A model generated the notes under the pieces. The model saw only the letters and a program-made list of their open reading frames with translations, did no database searches and was not told where the DNA came from. From contig NZ_QUMQ01000001.1 in NCBI RefSeq assembly GCF_003387075.1, positions 8,742,001-8,806,000 on the forward strand: 64,000 nucleotides of DNA, read 5' to 3'. The position numbers and the translations under genes were made by a program. Position 1 is the first letter of the stretch. Every line of letters starts with the position of its first letter. This document shows, piece by piece, positions 9,033 through 18,787 of the stretch. The DNA comes from Asanoa ferruginea. Lineage in GTDB: Bacteria; Actinomycetota; Actinomycetes; Mycobacteriales; Micromonosporaceae.

Positions 9033-10319
9033 CTACGAGGGGCTTCGCGGGTCGGAAAGCGGGACGACCGACGGCCGGGGTCGAATTTCCATCCGTTCGC
9101 CCGTGAGGAGGCTGGCCGGGCGGACGACAGAGCGCCCGAATCGGGCAGCAGCGGCATCAGCCGCCGCTTCTGCCTCTCGCCACCCGTGCTCCGGCGCACC
9201 CAACTCGGGCTGCCGGGCCGAACCGGACGCGACCGCCAGACCCTCGACCCGGACACCCACCAGGCGGATCCGGTCACCGGGACGAAGTGCCTGGTAGAGC
9301 GCCCAAGCGGTGGCAAAGATCTCGTGCGCGACGTCGGTCGCGGTGCCCAGGGTGCGGGAGCGGTTGACGGTGCGGAAGTCGGCCAATCGGACCTTGATGG
9401 ACACCGTGCGACCCGCCTGGTCGGCCCGGCGGAGCCGGGCACCGACCTTGGTCGACAGATCGAGCAACGCCCGCTTGATCACTTCGACATCGGCGACGTC
9501 AGTGTCGAAAGTAACCTCAGCGCCGATCGATTTTTCCACGTGTTCGACGGAAACCTGCCGGGGATCGCGCCCCCAGGACAGCTCGTGCAGGTGCGCGGCG
9601 GCCGCTTCGCCCAGCGCGGACCGCAGCATTCCGACCGGTGCCTCGGCCACCGCGCCCACGGTCGCGAGCCCCAGCCGGCGCAACGTCTCGGATGCTTTCT
9701 CGCCCACGCCCCACAGCGCGTCGACCGGCAACGGGTGCAGGAAGTCGAGCACCTGGTCGCGCGGCACCACGATCACGCCGTCGGGTTTGGCCCGCGTCGA
9801 GCCGAGCTTGGCCACGAACTTGGTCGACGCGACCCCCACCGAGCAGCTCAGCCCCTGCTCCTCGGACACCCGCCGGCGGATCAACGCCGCGATCGACGCC
9901 GGCGGGCCGAGCAACCGCGCCGCGCCCGCCACGTCGAGGAAGGCCTCGTCGACCGAGAGCGGCTCGACCAGCGGCGTCACATCGTTGAAGATCGCCATGA
10001 CGGCCCTCGACGCCTCCGCGTAAGCGGCCATGTCGACCGGGAGGAACACCGCACCCGGGCACAGCGCGCGGGCCCGACCGGTCGGCATCGCGCTGCGTAC
10101 GCCATAGGTCCGGGCTTCGTAGCTGGCCGAACTCACCACCCCGCGCGGCCCGATGCCGCCCACCACGACGGGCCGCCCGGCCAGGTCGGGCCGCTTGCGC
10201 ACCTCGACCGACGCGTAGAACGCGTCCATGTCGACATGCAGGATCGTGCAGCCGGTGTCATCGGCACCCGCCCCGAACCGCGCGTCACCGCCGCGCGGCA
10301 CCACCTGACTACGTCCCAC
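9033..10319 (-). CDS. dinB: DNA polymerase IV (Y-family translesion polymerase)
   Basis: A 428-residue Y-family DNA polymerase. Catalytic acids are present: LHVDMDAFYASVE (Asp30, Asp32) and SVDEAFLDV (residues 122-130). The palm, thumb helix-hairpin-helix (PVDALWGVGEKASETLRRLG) and little finger follow, for the normal family length. It performs error-prone lesion bypass and normally binds the beta clamp. The first 25 residues before the conserved core are not conserved, so a later start is possible. I see no LexA box upstream. It is distinct from the catalytically dead ImuB at 17-18.8 kb. Confidence 0.95.
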   Translation of the reverse strand: MGRSQVVPRGGDARFGAGADDTGCTILHVDMDAFYASVEVRKRPDLAGRPVVVGGIGPRGVVSSASYEARTYGVRSAMPTGRARALCPGAVFLPVDMAAYAEASRAVMAIFNDVTPLVEPLSVDEAFLDVAGAARLLGPPASIAALIRRRVSEEQGLSCSVGVASTKFVAKLGSTRAKPDGVIVVPRDQVLDFLHPLPVDALWGVGEKASETLRRLGLATVGAVAEAPVGMLRSALGEAAAAHLHELSWGRDPRQVSVEHVEKSIGAEVTFDTDVADVEVIKRALLDLSTKVGARLRRADQAGRTVSIKVRLADFRTVNRSRTLGTATDVAHEIFATAWALYQALRPGDRIRLVGVRVEGLAVASGSARQPELGAPEHGWREAEAAADAAAARFGRSVVRPASLLTGERMEIRPRPSVVPLSDPRSPS

Positions 10320-10355
10320 GGACAGAGGCTAACGAGGGGGTACGACGAAACGGCG

Positions 10356-11507
10356 CTACCCGCGGGCGCGGGAGACGAGCAGCGGGATTTCCATCTCCAC
10401 CGCCGAGTAGGAACCGTGGTAGGCGATCAGCATCGCCTTGATCGCGTGTTCCGAGGTCGGCGCGACGACCGCGTGGGTGCCGTGGCAGATCGCGACCACC
10501 TCGCCGATGCGCTCCAGGTTGCGTTCCGGCACCGGTCCGAACCAGCCCTGGGCGATGACTTCCTCGCGGTGGGCCACCCAGGCCGCGTCGCCGAGGATCT
10601 CCGTCCAGGTGGCCAGCACGTCCTGCGTCGCGCCGGGCCGGGTGTGCAGGTAGCGGACGCGGGGCTCGCCGGCGACGACGCGTACGCCGGCCTGTAGTCG
10701 CGGGTCAGCGTCGAAGTCGAAGCGGTGCTCGGCCGGCACGTCGAGCTGGCCATGATCGGCGGTCACCAGCAGCGCGGCGTCGGCCGGCAGCCCGTCGAGC
10801 ACCCGGTCGAGCAGCGCGTCGACCTGGACCGCGGCCGCCCGCCAGGGCTCCGAGTCGACGCCGAAGACATGGCCGTAGCGGTCGAGGTCCGGAAAGTAGC
10901 CGTAGGACAGGGCCGGTGGCCCGCCGGCATGGCCGAGGCCGGCCAGCACGCCCGCGGCGAGTTCGTCGACGTCGGAGGCGGGCCGGTAGTCGGCACCCCG
11001 GTTGGCCGCCATGGTCAGGCCGCTGTGGGTGAACTCGGGGCGGTTGGCCACGGAGACCGCCAGCCCGGTGGCGGCGGCGCGCTCGAAGAGGGTGGGCACC
11101 GGCTGCCACGTCGCGGGGTCCGGGTCGTGCCGCCAGTGAGTGTGGGTCAGGACCGTGTCGGTGCCGGGGATGGCGACCCGGAAGCCGAGCACGCCGTGGG
11201 TGCCCGGGCTGGCCCCGGTGCCGAGGGAGACCAGGCTGGTCGGTGTCGTCGACGGGAAGCCCGTCGTGATCATCCGAGGAGCCCGGGCGGCGAGGTCGGC
11301 CAGGTTCGGCGCGAACGGCGCCGCGGTCGGGATCTGGTGCCAGCCGAGGCCGTCGATCAACAGGACCGCGATCCGCCGGACCCCGTCGAGCCGCAGCCCG
11401 AGGATGTCGTCGAAACCGGGAACGCCGAGCGTCGCGAGGGCGCTGGGCAACACATCCATCAGGCTGTCGGCGCCGTACCGCGGCAGCACCTGGTCGCGCT
11501 CGCTCAT
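10356..11507 (-). CDS. Alkaline-phosphatase-superfamily phosphodiesterase/nucleotide pyrophosphatase
   Basis: A 383-residue member of the type I phosphodiesterase/nucleotide pyrophosphatase family. Metal-site patterns are visible: LLIDGLGWHQ (Asp52), the nucleophile-region threonines in FPSTTPTSLVSLGTG, VTADHGQLDV and a late HGTHA. There is no signal peptide, so it is probably cytosolic. Its ATG overlaps the stop of the upstream methyltransferase gene (ATGA at 11504-11507), so the two are coupled. The natural substrate is unknown. Confidence 0.88.
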   Translation of the reverse strand: MSERDQVLPRYGADSLMDVLPSALATLGVPGFDDILGLRLDGVRRIAVLLIDGLGWHQIPTAAPFAPNLADLAARAPRMITTGFPSTTPTSLVSLGTGASPGTHGVLGFRVAIPGTDTVLTHTHWRHDPDPATWQPVPTLFERAAATGLAVSVANRPEFTHSGLTMAANRGADYRPASDVDELAAGVLAGLGHAGGPPALSYGYFPDLDRYGHVFGVDSEPWRAAAVQVDALLDRVLDGLPADAALLVTADHGQLDVPAEHRFDFDADPRLQAGVRVVAGEPRVRYLHTRPGATQDVLATWTEILGDAAWVAHREEVIAQGWFGPVPERNLERIGEVVAICHGTHAVVAPTSEHAIKAMLIAYHGSYSAVEMEIPLLVSRARG

Positions 11508-12247
11508 GCGAGGTCGGCGGGCCTGCGGGCGAGCAGGTGGAGCTGGGCGGCGATGTCGCGGTAGGGCGGGCGGGCCGCGGCGGCCAGTTCGAGGTCGAGC
11601 AGCGTGCGCGGGTCGGCGTCGGCCGCGGCGGCGGGGACCAGGTCAGCGACGACGCGTACGCCGTGGATGCCCTCGACCGTCAGCCCCGCGCCGCGCAGCA
11701 GGTCGGTGGCGCCGTCGGCGTCGTAGCGGCGGCGCAGCAGGTCGCGCGGCCCGGTGCGGCCGTCGGGGTCGGCGAGCAGCGCGGCCGCGGCCGCGAGATG
11801 GCCCCCGGTGGCGCGGGCCAGCACCGCGGCGGCGCGGGAGGCGACCAGCACCGAGGCGGCACCGCCGGGGCGCAGCGCGGCGGCGATGGCGGCGACGACG
11901 CCGGCCGGGTCGTCGACCACCTCGAGCACGGCGTGGCAGAGCACCAGGTCGACGGTCCCGGGGGTGACCAGGCCGGCGAGCGCGTCGCCGTCGCCCTGGA
12001 CCGCGCGGACCCGGGGCGCGACGCCGGCCTCGTTGGCGCGGCGGTTGAGGGCCGCGAGCGCGTCGGGGCTGGCGTCGACGACGGTCACGCGATGGCCGGC
12101 TTCGGCCAGCGGGACGGCGAAGCCGCCGGTGCCGCCGCCCACGTCGAGGATGGTGAACCCGCCCTCGGGCGCGCGGTCGAGCTCGCGGCGTAGCACCTGC
12201 CAGACGACCGCGGTGCGGGGGCCGGGACGGACCGTTGTTCGCTCCAC
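11504..12247 (-). CDS. Class I SAM-dependent methyltransferase
   Basis: A 247-residue methyltransferase. The SAM-binding glycine-rich motif ILDVGGGTGGFAVPLAE lies at residues 33-49, the acidic end of beta-2 is VTVVDASPDAL, and LCHAVLEVVDDPAG follows. The acceptor is not predictable; the pattern is like UbiE/CmoM-type enzymes. It is the first gene of a two-gene unit with the phosphodiesterase. Confidence 0.87.
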   Translation of the reverse strand: MERTTVRPGPRTAVVWQVLRRELDRAPEGGFTILDVGGGTGGFAVPLAEAGHRVTVVDASPDALAALNRRANEAGVAPRVRAVQGDGDALAGLVTPGTVDLVLCHAVLEVVDDPAGVVAAIAAALRPGGAASVLVASRAAAVLARATGGHLAAAAALLADPDGRTGPRDLLRRRYDADGATDLLRGAGLTVEGIHGVRVVADLVPAAAADADPRTLLDLELAAAARPPYRDIAAQLHLLARRPADLA

Positions 12248-12393
12248 GGGCCGAGCCTAACGGTCGCGCGCCGGCCAGGCCGGTTCGGTGGAAGCCGGGC
12301 GCGGATCACTCCAGTTTCGTTGCGGACCGCCGTACATTCGCTGGATGGTTGTTCTATCGATTTGAACCTCATTCCATCGAAAGGAAGACCATC

Positions 12394-12846
12394 ATGACGC
12401 TCGCGGAGAAGCTCGCCCGCGGAGTGCTCGACGCGATGAACGCCGGCGACGTCGAGGCGATCGGCCCGCTGGTGGCCGAGGACTTCGTCGACCATGGCGC
12501 GCCGCCGTGGGCGCCACAGGGGCGGAGCGGATATCTCCAGATCCTGGGGTACGTGACGCAGGCGCTCCAGATCAGCTACGAGGTGCACGACATCGTGGCC
12601 GCCGGCGACAAGGTGGCGATCCGGGCCACCGCGCACGGTGTCAACACGGTCGACACGTTGGGGTTCGCGCCGACCGGCAAGCCCTACGCGATGCACACCA
12701 TGCATCTCTACCGGGAGTCCGGCGGTGTGCTGGTCGAGCACTGGGGCATCCGCGACGAGCTCGGCGTGCTCTGGCAGGTGGGCGCGTTGACGCCGCCGCG
12801 CCCGACCGGCTTCGGGCTGCCCGCCGGCGCGCCGCTGGGAGACTGA
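12394..12846 (+). CDS. SnoaL-like / NTF2-fold ester cyclase family protein
   Basis: A 150-residue protein with the compact NTF2-like fold of the SnoaL-like ester-cyclase family: a start helix (LARGVLDAMNAGDVEAIGPLV), EDFVDHGAP, and a terminal strand containing HWGIRDELGVLWQVGAL. Members range from polyketide cyclases to small hydrolases, so no reaction is assigned. The ATG at 12394 has AAAGGAAG about 6 nt upstream. It is followed after 5 nt by a TetR-type regulator on the same strand, probably its own regulator. Confidence 0.82.
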   Translation: MTLAEKLARGVLDAMNAGDVEAIGPLVAEDFVDHGAPPWAPQGRSGYLQILGYVTQALQISYEVHDIVAAGDKVAIRATAHGVNTVDTLGFAPTGKPYAMHTMHLYRESGGVLVEHWGIRDELGVLWQVGALTPPRPTGFGLPAGAPLGD

Positions 12847-12851
12847 CGGGC

Positions 12852-13493
12852 GTGACCACCCGGCGGTATCAGAGCACGGTCCGCGCCGAGCAGGCCCGCG
12901 CCACCCGGCAGCGGGTGCTCGACGCGGCCCGCGCGCTGTTCATCCGCCGCGGCTACACCGGCACGACCGTCGAGGCGATCGCGGCCCGCGCGCAGGTGAG
13001 TGTGCAGACCGTCTACAACACGGTCGGCGGCAAGGCGGCGGTGCTCAAGGCGGTGTACGACGCCACGATCGCCGGCGACACCGAGCCCATCCCGATGATC
13101 GAGCGGCCGACGGCCCGGGCGATGCTGGCCACCGACGACGCCCGCGAGTGCCTGGCGCTGTATGCCCGGATGGGCCGCGAGATCCACGAACGGATCGGGC
13201 CGCTGGTGCCGATCCTGCTGACCGAGGGGGCGGCGGGAGACCGGGAGGTTCGCGGGTTCATCGACGCGATCGAGAACGAGCGGGCGATCGGCACGGCGGG
13301 GGTCGCCCGGCACGTCGCCGAGCGGTTCGGGCTGCGGGCCGGGTTGTCGGTCGAGGAGGCCGCCGACGTGCTGTGGACGCTGACCGCGCCGGACGTCGTG
13401 CACCGCCTGGTCCGCCGGCGCCGGTGGACCCTCGACCGGTTCGAGCACTGGCTCGGCGAGACGATGGCCGACACGCTGCTCGGCCCGGCCTGA
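12852..13493 (+). CDS. TetR-family transcriptional regulator
   Basis: A 213-residue regulator. The N-terminal helix-turn-helix is RQRVLDAARALFIRRGYTG followed by TTVEAIAARAQVSVQTVYNTVGGKAAVL, residues about 17-65, with a ligand-binding C-terminal domain. The GTG start lies 5 nt after the NTF2-like gene, so both are cotranscribed. A weak inverted repeat TCGAT-N14-ATCGA at 12357-12380 just upstream of the operon could be its operator, but this is speculative. Confidence 0.88.
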   Translation: MTTRRYQSTVRAEQARATRQRVLDAARALFIRRGYTGTTVEAIAARAQVSVQTVYNTVGGKAAVLKAVYDATIAGDTEPIPMIERPTARAMLATDDARECLALYARMGREIHERIGPLVPILLTEGAAGDREVRGFIDAIENERAIGTAGVARHVAERFGLRAGLSVEEAADVLWTLTAPDVVHRLVRRRRWTLDRFEHWLGETMADTLLGPA

Positions 13494-13502
13494 GATCGAA
13501 CG

Positions 13503-16500
13503 TCAGCGGAAGTCGCGGGACGCCGAGGTGACCGGGGGCGTGATCCCGTCGAGGCGGTCGGCGCGCAGGTTGATCACCCCCTCGGCCATCTCCAGGCGGC
13601 CCCGGACGACCAGGGCCGCGCTGGTGCGGGCCACCCGCCGGTAGCGCTGCCACAGCCCCGGCGAGCAGGTGACGTTGAGCATCCCGGTCTCGTCTTCGAG
13701 GTTGATGAAGGTGACCCCGCCGGCCGTCGCGGGCCGTTGGCGGTGGGTGACGATGCCGCCGACGCGGACCCGCTGGCCGTTTTCGCAGCGGCCCAGGCGG
13801 GCGATCGGGACCGCGCCGATCATCTCCAGTTGCGGGCGGATGAACTGGGCGGGATGGCTGTCGGGTGACAGGCCGGTGGCCCAGACGTCGGCGACCAGGC
13901 GGTCGACCTGGTCCATGCCGGGCAGCAGCGGCGCCTGGGTCGCGGCGGTCGTGCCGGGGAGGCGGCCCGGGCGTTCCTGTGCGGCGGCGCCGGCCGCCCA
14001 GAGCGCCTCGCGACGGCTCAGCCCGAAGCAGGCGAACGCGTCGGCGGTCGCGAGGGCCTCCATGTTGGCGGTGGTGAGGCCCACCCGGCGGGCCAGGTCG
14101 GACATGTCGCGGTAGGGGCCGGTCGCCACCCGCTCCTGCTCGATCTTCTCGGCCAGGTCGGCGCCGATCGTGCGGACGCCGGCCAGGCCGACCCGGACCG
14201 CGGGACCGCCCAGGCCCCACTGGTGTGGCGGTTCGTTGGGCCCGCTGCCCCAGCGGGTGTCCTTCGTGGACTCCAGGACCGCCTGGGCGTTGCTGGCGTT
14301 GATGTCGGGGCGGCGCACCTCGACACCGTGCCGGCGGGCGTCGTCGACCAGGGTCTGCGGCGAGTAGAAGCCCATCGGCTGGGCGTTGAGCAGGGCGGCG
14401 AGGAACGCCGCGGGGTGGTAGCGCTTGAGCCAGGAGCTCGCGTACACCAAATAGGCGAAGCTCATCGCGTGGCTTTCCGGGAAGCCGTAGCTCGCGAACG
14501 CCGACAGTTTGAGGAAGATGTCGTCGGCCAGGGCGCCGCTGATGCCCCGCTCGGCCATGCCGGCGTAGAGCCGGTCGCGGATCTCGGCCATCCGCTCGGT
14601 CGACCGCTTGGAACCCATCGCCCGGCGGAGCTGGTCGGCGCCGGACGCGTCGAAGCCGGCGACGTCGATGGCGAGCTGCATCAGCTGCTCCTGGAACAGC
14701 GGCACGCCGAGCGTTTTGTCGAGCGCCTTCGCCATCAGCGGATGGTCGTGCTGCCACGTCTCCTGGCCGTTCTTGCGCCGGATGTAGGGGTGCACCGAGC
14801 CACCCTGGATCGGGCCCGGCCGGATCAGCGCGACCTCGACCACCAGGTCGTAGAACACGCGGGGCTTCAGCCGCGGCAGCGTCGCCATCTGGGCCCGGCT
14901 CTCCACCTGGAACACCCCGACCGAGTCGGCCCGGCACAACATGTCGTAGATCTCGGGATCGTCGAGCGGCATGGTGCTGATATCAAGGTCATCTTCGATC
15001 ATCTCGTACGCGTAGCGCAGCGCCGACAGCATCCCGAGCCCGAGCAGGTCGAACTTGACCAGGTCGATGGCGGCGCAGTCGTCCTTGTCCCACTGAAGCA
15101 CCGTGCGGCCCGGCATCCGGCCCCACTCGACCGGGCAGACCTCGATGATCGGCCGGTCGCAGATCACCATGCCGCCGGAGTGGATGCCCAGGTGCCGCGG
15201 GAACGTCTGCAGCTCGTTGGCGAAGTCGACGACGTGCTCCGGGATGTCGTCGACGTCGACCTTGGCCACCGAACCCCACCGGTCGATCTGCTTGCTCCAC
15301 GCGTCCTGCTGCCCGGGCGAGAAGCCAAATGCTTTGGCGATGTCGCGTACGGCCGACCGCGGCCGGTAGGAGATAACGTTGGCCACCTGGGCCGTGTGCC
15401 GCCGGCCGTATTTCTCGTAGACGTGCTGAATGACCTTTTCCCGCTGGTCGGACTCGATGTCGACGTCGATGTCGGGCGGCCCGTCACGCTCCGGGGCGAG
15501 GAAGCGCTCGAAGAGCAGCCCGTGCTGGACGGCGTCGACGTTGGTGATCCACAGCGCGTAACAGACGGCGGAGTTGGCGGCGGAGCCGCGGCCCTGGCAG
15601 TAGATCCTGTTGTCCCGGCAGAACTTGACGATGTCGTAGACGACCAGGAAGTAGCCCGCGAAGCCGAGCTGCCCGATCATGTTCAACTCGTAGTCGAGCT
15701 GCCGGTAGGCGTCGGGGTGGGCCTCCCGCGGCCCGTAGCGCACCAGCGCGCCCGCCATGGTCAGCTTGCGCAGGTGGTCCATCTCGGACTCGCCCGGGTC
15801 GACCGGGTAGTCGGGCAGCTTCGGCGCCACGAGCTGGATGTCGAAGCCCAGGTCCTGCCCGTATTCCGCGGCCCGCGCCACCGAGCCCGGGTAGGCCGCG
15901 AACCGCTGCGCCATCTCGGCGCCGGAGCGCAGGTGGGCAGTGGCCGCGGCGGGCAGCCACGGGTCGATGTCGTCGAGGCTGCGCCGGGCCCGGACCGCCG
16001 CGACCGCGGTCGCGAGCCGCCGCCGCGCCGGCGTCGCGTAGTGGACGTTGTTGGTCGCGACGGTCGGCAGCCCACGCTGGGCGGCGAGCGCGGCCAGCGC
16101 GTCGTTGCGGTCGCCGTCGGTCGGGTCGCCGTGGTCGGTCAGCTCGACCGCCACGTTGTCGGGCCCGAACAGCCGCGCCAGCCGGTCGAGCTCGCGCGCC
16201 GCCGCGTCGACCCCTTCGGTGAGCAGCGCCGCCGGCACCGTCCCCTTGCGACACCCGGTGAGCACGAGCACGTGGTCACGCAGCTGCTCCGCGACGTCTT
16301 CCAAGGAGCCATAGGCCGGCCGGCCCTTCTCCCCGCCATCGAGCTGGGCCTGCCCGATGACCGACGACAGCCGGGCGTAGCCCTCGGTGCCGTGGGCCAG
16401 CGCCAGCAGGTGCCGGCCGTGCGGATCGGGCTCACCGGAGCGGATCACGGTGTCCTTGCCGCGTACCCCCTCGGAAAGTGACATTTCCGCGCCGAAGATG

Positions 16501-16865
16501 GTCTTCAGCTTGAGCGCCCGGGCCGCCTCGGAGAAGCGCACGACGCCGTAGAAGCCGTCGTGGTCGGTCATGGCCAGCGCGGTCAGCCCGAGCCGCCGCG
16601 CCTCCTCGGCCAGCTCCTCGGGGTGGCTGGCCCCGTCGAGGAAGCTGAAATTGGAGTGGCAGTGCAGCTCGGCATAGGGAACCGTGTCCTGCTCGGGCTG
16701 CGGCGGCTCTGGCGGCGCCTCATATTGGGGCCGCTTGCGGGTCCAGGCCGGCGAGTCGCCACCGTCGGCGTCGACCGCGAGCGGGTCGACGACATGCAGG
16801 TGGCGCCGCCCGGACAGGGTCCCCTCGAGCTGCGACCACGGAATCCCGGGATTATTGAAGCCCAT
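13503..16865 (-). CDS. dnaE2: Error-prone DNA polymerase DnaE2
   Basis: A 1120-residue C-family polymerase of the DnaE2 (ImuC) type. An N-terminal PHP domain begins AELHCHSNFSFLDG (residues 65-78). The polymerase active site PDIDVDIESDQRE lies near residue 463, and an OB-fold follows near the C-terminus (VRVGGIVTHRQRPAT). Length and motifs separate it from replicative DnaE1. I start it at ATG 16865 (MGFNNPGIPW), the usual DnaE2 opening; an extension upstream is open but basic and unconserved. It is the last gene of the mutasome operon and does damage-induced mutagenic synthesis together with ImuA and ImuB. Confidence 0.95.
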   Translation of the reverse strand: MGFNNPGIPWSQLEGTLSGRRHLHVVDPLAVDADGGDSPAWTRKRPQYEAPPEPPQPEQDTVPYAELHCHSNFSFLDGASHPEELAEEARRLGLTALAMTDHDGFYGVVRFSEAARALKLKTIFGAEMSLSEGVRGKDTVIRSGEPDPHGRHLLALAHGTEGYARLSSVIGQAQLDGGEKGRPAYGSLEDVAEQLRDHVLVLTGCRKGTVPAALLTEGVDAAARELDRLARLFGPDNVAVELTDHGDPTDGDRNDALAALAAQRGLPTVATNNVHYATPARRRLATAVAAVRARRSLDDIDPWLPAAATAHLRSGAEMAQRFAAYPGSVARAAEYGQDLGFDIQLVAPKLPDYPVDPGESEMDHLRKLTMAGALVRYGPREAHPDAYRQLDYELNMIGQLGFAGYFLVVYDIVKFCRDNRIYCQGRGSAANSAVCYALWITNVDAVQHGLLFERFLAPERDGPPDIDVDIESDQREKVIQHVYEKYGRRHTAQVANVISYRPRSAVRDIAKAFGFSPGQQDAWSKQIDRWGSVAKVDVDDIPEHVVDFANELQTFPRHLGIHSGGMVICDRPIIEVCPVEWGRMPGRTVLQWDKDDCAAIDLVKFDLLGLGMLSALRYAYEMIEDDLDISTMPLDDPEIYDMLCRADSVGVFQVESRAQMATLPRLKPRVFYDLVVEVALIRPGPIQGGSVHPYIRRKNGQETWQHDHPLMAKALDKTLGVPLFQEQLMQLAIDVAGFDASGADQLRRAMGSKRSTERMAEIRDRLYAGMAERGISGALADDIFLKLSAFASYGFPESHAMSFAYLVYASSWLKRYHPAAFLAALLNAQPMGFYSPQTLVDDARRHGVEVRRPDINASNAQAVLESTKDTRWGSGPNEPPHQWGLGGPAVRVGLAGVRTIGADLAEKIEQERVATGPYRDMSDLARRVGLTTANMEALATADAFACFGLSRREALWAAGAAAQERPGRLPGTTAATQAPLLPGMDQVDRLVADVWATGLSPDSHPAQFIRPQLEMIGAVPIARLGRCENGQRVRVGGIVTHRQRPATAGGVTFINLEDETGMLNVTCSPGLWQRYRRVARTSAALVVRGRLEMAEGVINLRADRLDGITPPVTSASRDFR

Positions 16866-16993
16866 TAGAAGCCTCTCCCGGGTCCGTGGTGGTCCGGACC
16901 GTCGCTCCCGCCGGGGACCGCTCGCTCCGCTCCGCTGCCAGCTCCGCGCCATCACACCCATTACATCGAGATGACCTTGCGGATCGGTTCTGG

Positions 16994-18787
16994 CTAGTCA
17001 TAGATGGCCTCCACCGACCACTGCCCAGCGGCCAAGGACAGCAGGAAGGCGCTCCCGTCGGCCAGGGCGACCTGGAACCGGGCCCGGCGGCGGGCCTCGG
17101 CCGGCGCCCACCAGCGCTCGTCGACCGGCCAGGGCCCGGTCCAGCCGACGATCTCGACGGGCTGACCGGTGCCGATCGTGAGCCGGGCCGGGGCGGCGGT
17201 GACCAGCAGCCGGGCGGAAACACCGACCGGCTCCCCGGCCGCATCGCGCACGGTGGCCGCCAGCGGCGCCGGCAGGACCAACGCGGGCGCCGGCGCCGGC
17301 ATCCGACCGGGCCAGGGCGCGGTCGGCCGGGTCGGGGTCAGCTCGTCACCCCAGGGCACCAGGCGTACCTGGTCGGCCGGCGAGCGCCCACCCCCGAGCA
17401 CGGCGGTGACCACCGACTCGGGACCGAGGATGCCCTGGATCCGGTTGAACGCCCGGTGCGCCCGCTCCTTCTCCTCCCCCGTCTCACCCCACAGTCCTGG
17501 TTGGAGGCCGGCGTGCGGCAGCACCCCCTCCGGCACCAGGCGCAGCCGGATGATCCCGGCGGTCGGCTTGGCCGGTGCCGTTCGGGCGCCCGGGCGGGTG
17601 GTGCCGGACAGCCAGCCGTCGAGCTGCCAGCGCACCCGGTCAGCGATCGCGGCGGTGGTCAGCAGCCCGTCGTGCCGCCAGACCCGGTGCAGTTCCTGGC
17701 CGTGCGCGGTGACCGCTCCGATGGAAAGCCGGGTGCAGGCCAGCCCGTAGCCGGCCAGCCGCTCGTGCAGCCGCTCGGCGAGCATCCGCGCGGCGAACGC
17801 GGCCGTGTCGACCCGCTCCAGCGGATCGTCGCCGTAGTCTTCGCTGACCTCGAGGTCAGGTGGCGGCCGCCGAACCGCGAGCGGCCGCTCGTCGCCGCCC
17901 GAGGCCAGCCGATGCGCCAGCGCGGCGTCGAACCCGAACCGGGCCAACACGTCACCACGCGCCAGCCCGGCGAACGCGCCGAGGGTGCTGATGCCGAGCC
18001 GGCGGAGCAACTCGGTGAGCTGTGGCCGGGCGAGGGCCTCGACGGGCCGCCTGGCCAGGAACGCGACCGTCTGGCCGCTCGGCACGATCACCCCTTCGCG
18101 GGCGGCGAGCGCGGCGGCGAACCCACCGTCGGCGACCCCGACCTGGCTCTCCACGGCACAGCTCTGCGCGACATGCTCGACGATCCGCTCGGCCGCAGCC
18201 TCCTCACCGCCGAAGTAGCGGGCCGGCCCCCGCGCGGCGAACCCACACACACCGGGCCGCACCACCTCGACGCCCGCGACCATCTCCTCGACCGCGGCGA
18301 CGACGGGCTCGAACGCCCGCGCGTCACGGGCCGGATCATGGTCGACAACGACCAGGCCGGGGCACCGGCTCTGCGCCTCCCGCTTGCGCAGCCCCCGCCG
18401 CACCCCGTCGACCCGCGCCGACTCGGACGCCGCCACCACCCGGTTGGCGTGCATGACCGCGACCGCCCCGGTGGCCGGCACCCCGTCAACGATCTCGGCC
18501 GCGATGACCGGCCAATCCGGACACCAGAGCACGGCGGTACGCGCGACCGCGCCCTCCTGGCCAGCCCGGCCAGCGATGCTGCCCTGCCCGTGGCCCGGAT
18601 CGCCGGCCGCACGGCGGTCCCCGGCCGCCCGACCTGGGTCGCCGCTCGCGCGGCGAGCGTCGGTTACACGGTCTGAGTCGCCGGCTGCGCGGCTAAGGCC
18701 ACGACGCCCCCCGCCCAGGTCTTCGCTCTCGCCATGCGGATCCCCGTTCGTGTTTCCCGCAGTGGTGGCACGCCGGCTTCTGGTCAT
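16994..18787 (-). CDS. imuB: ImuB, Y-family polymerase-like mutasome protein
   Basis: A 597-residue Y-family polymerase homologue. The position of the catalytic acids is replaced (VLWCPDWPVIAAE instead of DMDxFY), as in ImuB, so it should be a scaffold rather than an active polymerase. The thumb pattern LTELLRRLGISTLGAFAGL is recognisable. In mycobacteria ImuB links the clamp to DnaE2. The ATG at 18787 overlaps the ImuA-like stop (ATGA). The first 75 residues are low-complexity with RAAGDP-type repeats, so translation might instead start at the GTG before ARTAVLWCPDW. An intergenic stretch of 128 nt separates it from dnaE2. Confidence 0.9.
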   Translation of the reverse strand: MTRSRRATTAGNTNGDPHGESEDLGGGRRGLSRAAGDSDRVTDARRASGDPGRAAGDRRAAGDPGHGQGSIAGRAGQEGAVARTAVLWCPDWPVIAAEIVDGVPATGAVAVMHANRVVAASESARVDGVRRGLRKREAQSRCPGLVVVDHDPARDARAFEPVVAAVEEMVAGVEVVRPGVCGFAARGPARYFGGEEAAAERIVEHVAQSCAVESQVGVADGGFAAALAAREGVIVPSGQTVAFLARRPVEALARPQLTELLRRLGISTLGAFAGLARGDVLARFGFDAALAHRLASGGDERPLAVRRPPPDLEVSEDYGDDPLERVDTAAFAARMLAERLHERLAGYGLACTRLSIGAVTAHGQELHRVWRHDGLLTTAAIADRVRWQLDGWLSGTTRPGARTAPAKPTAGIIRLRLVPEGVLPHAGLQPGLWGETGEEKERAHRAFNRIQGILGPESVVTAVLGGGRSPADQVRLVPWGDELTPTRPTAPWPGRMPAPAPALVLPAPLAATVRDAAGEPVGVSARLLVTAAPARLTIGTGQPVEIVGWTGPWPVDERWWAPAEARRRARFQVALADGSAFLLSLAAGQWSVEAIYD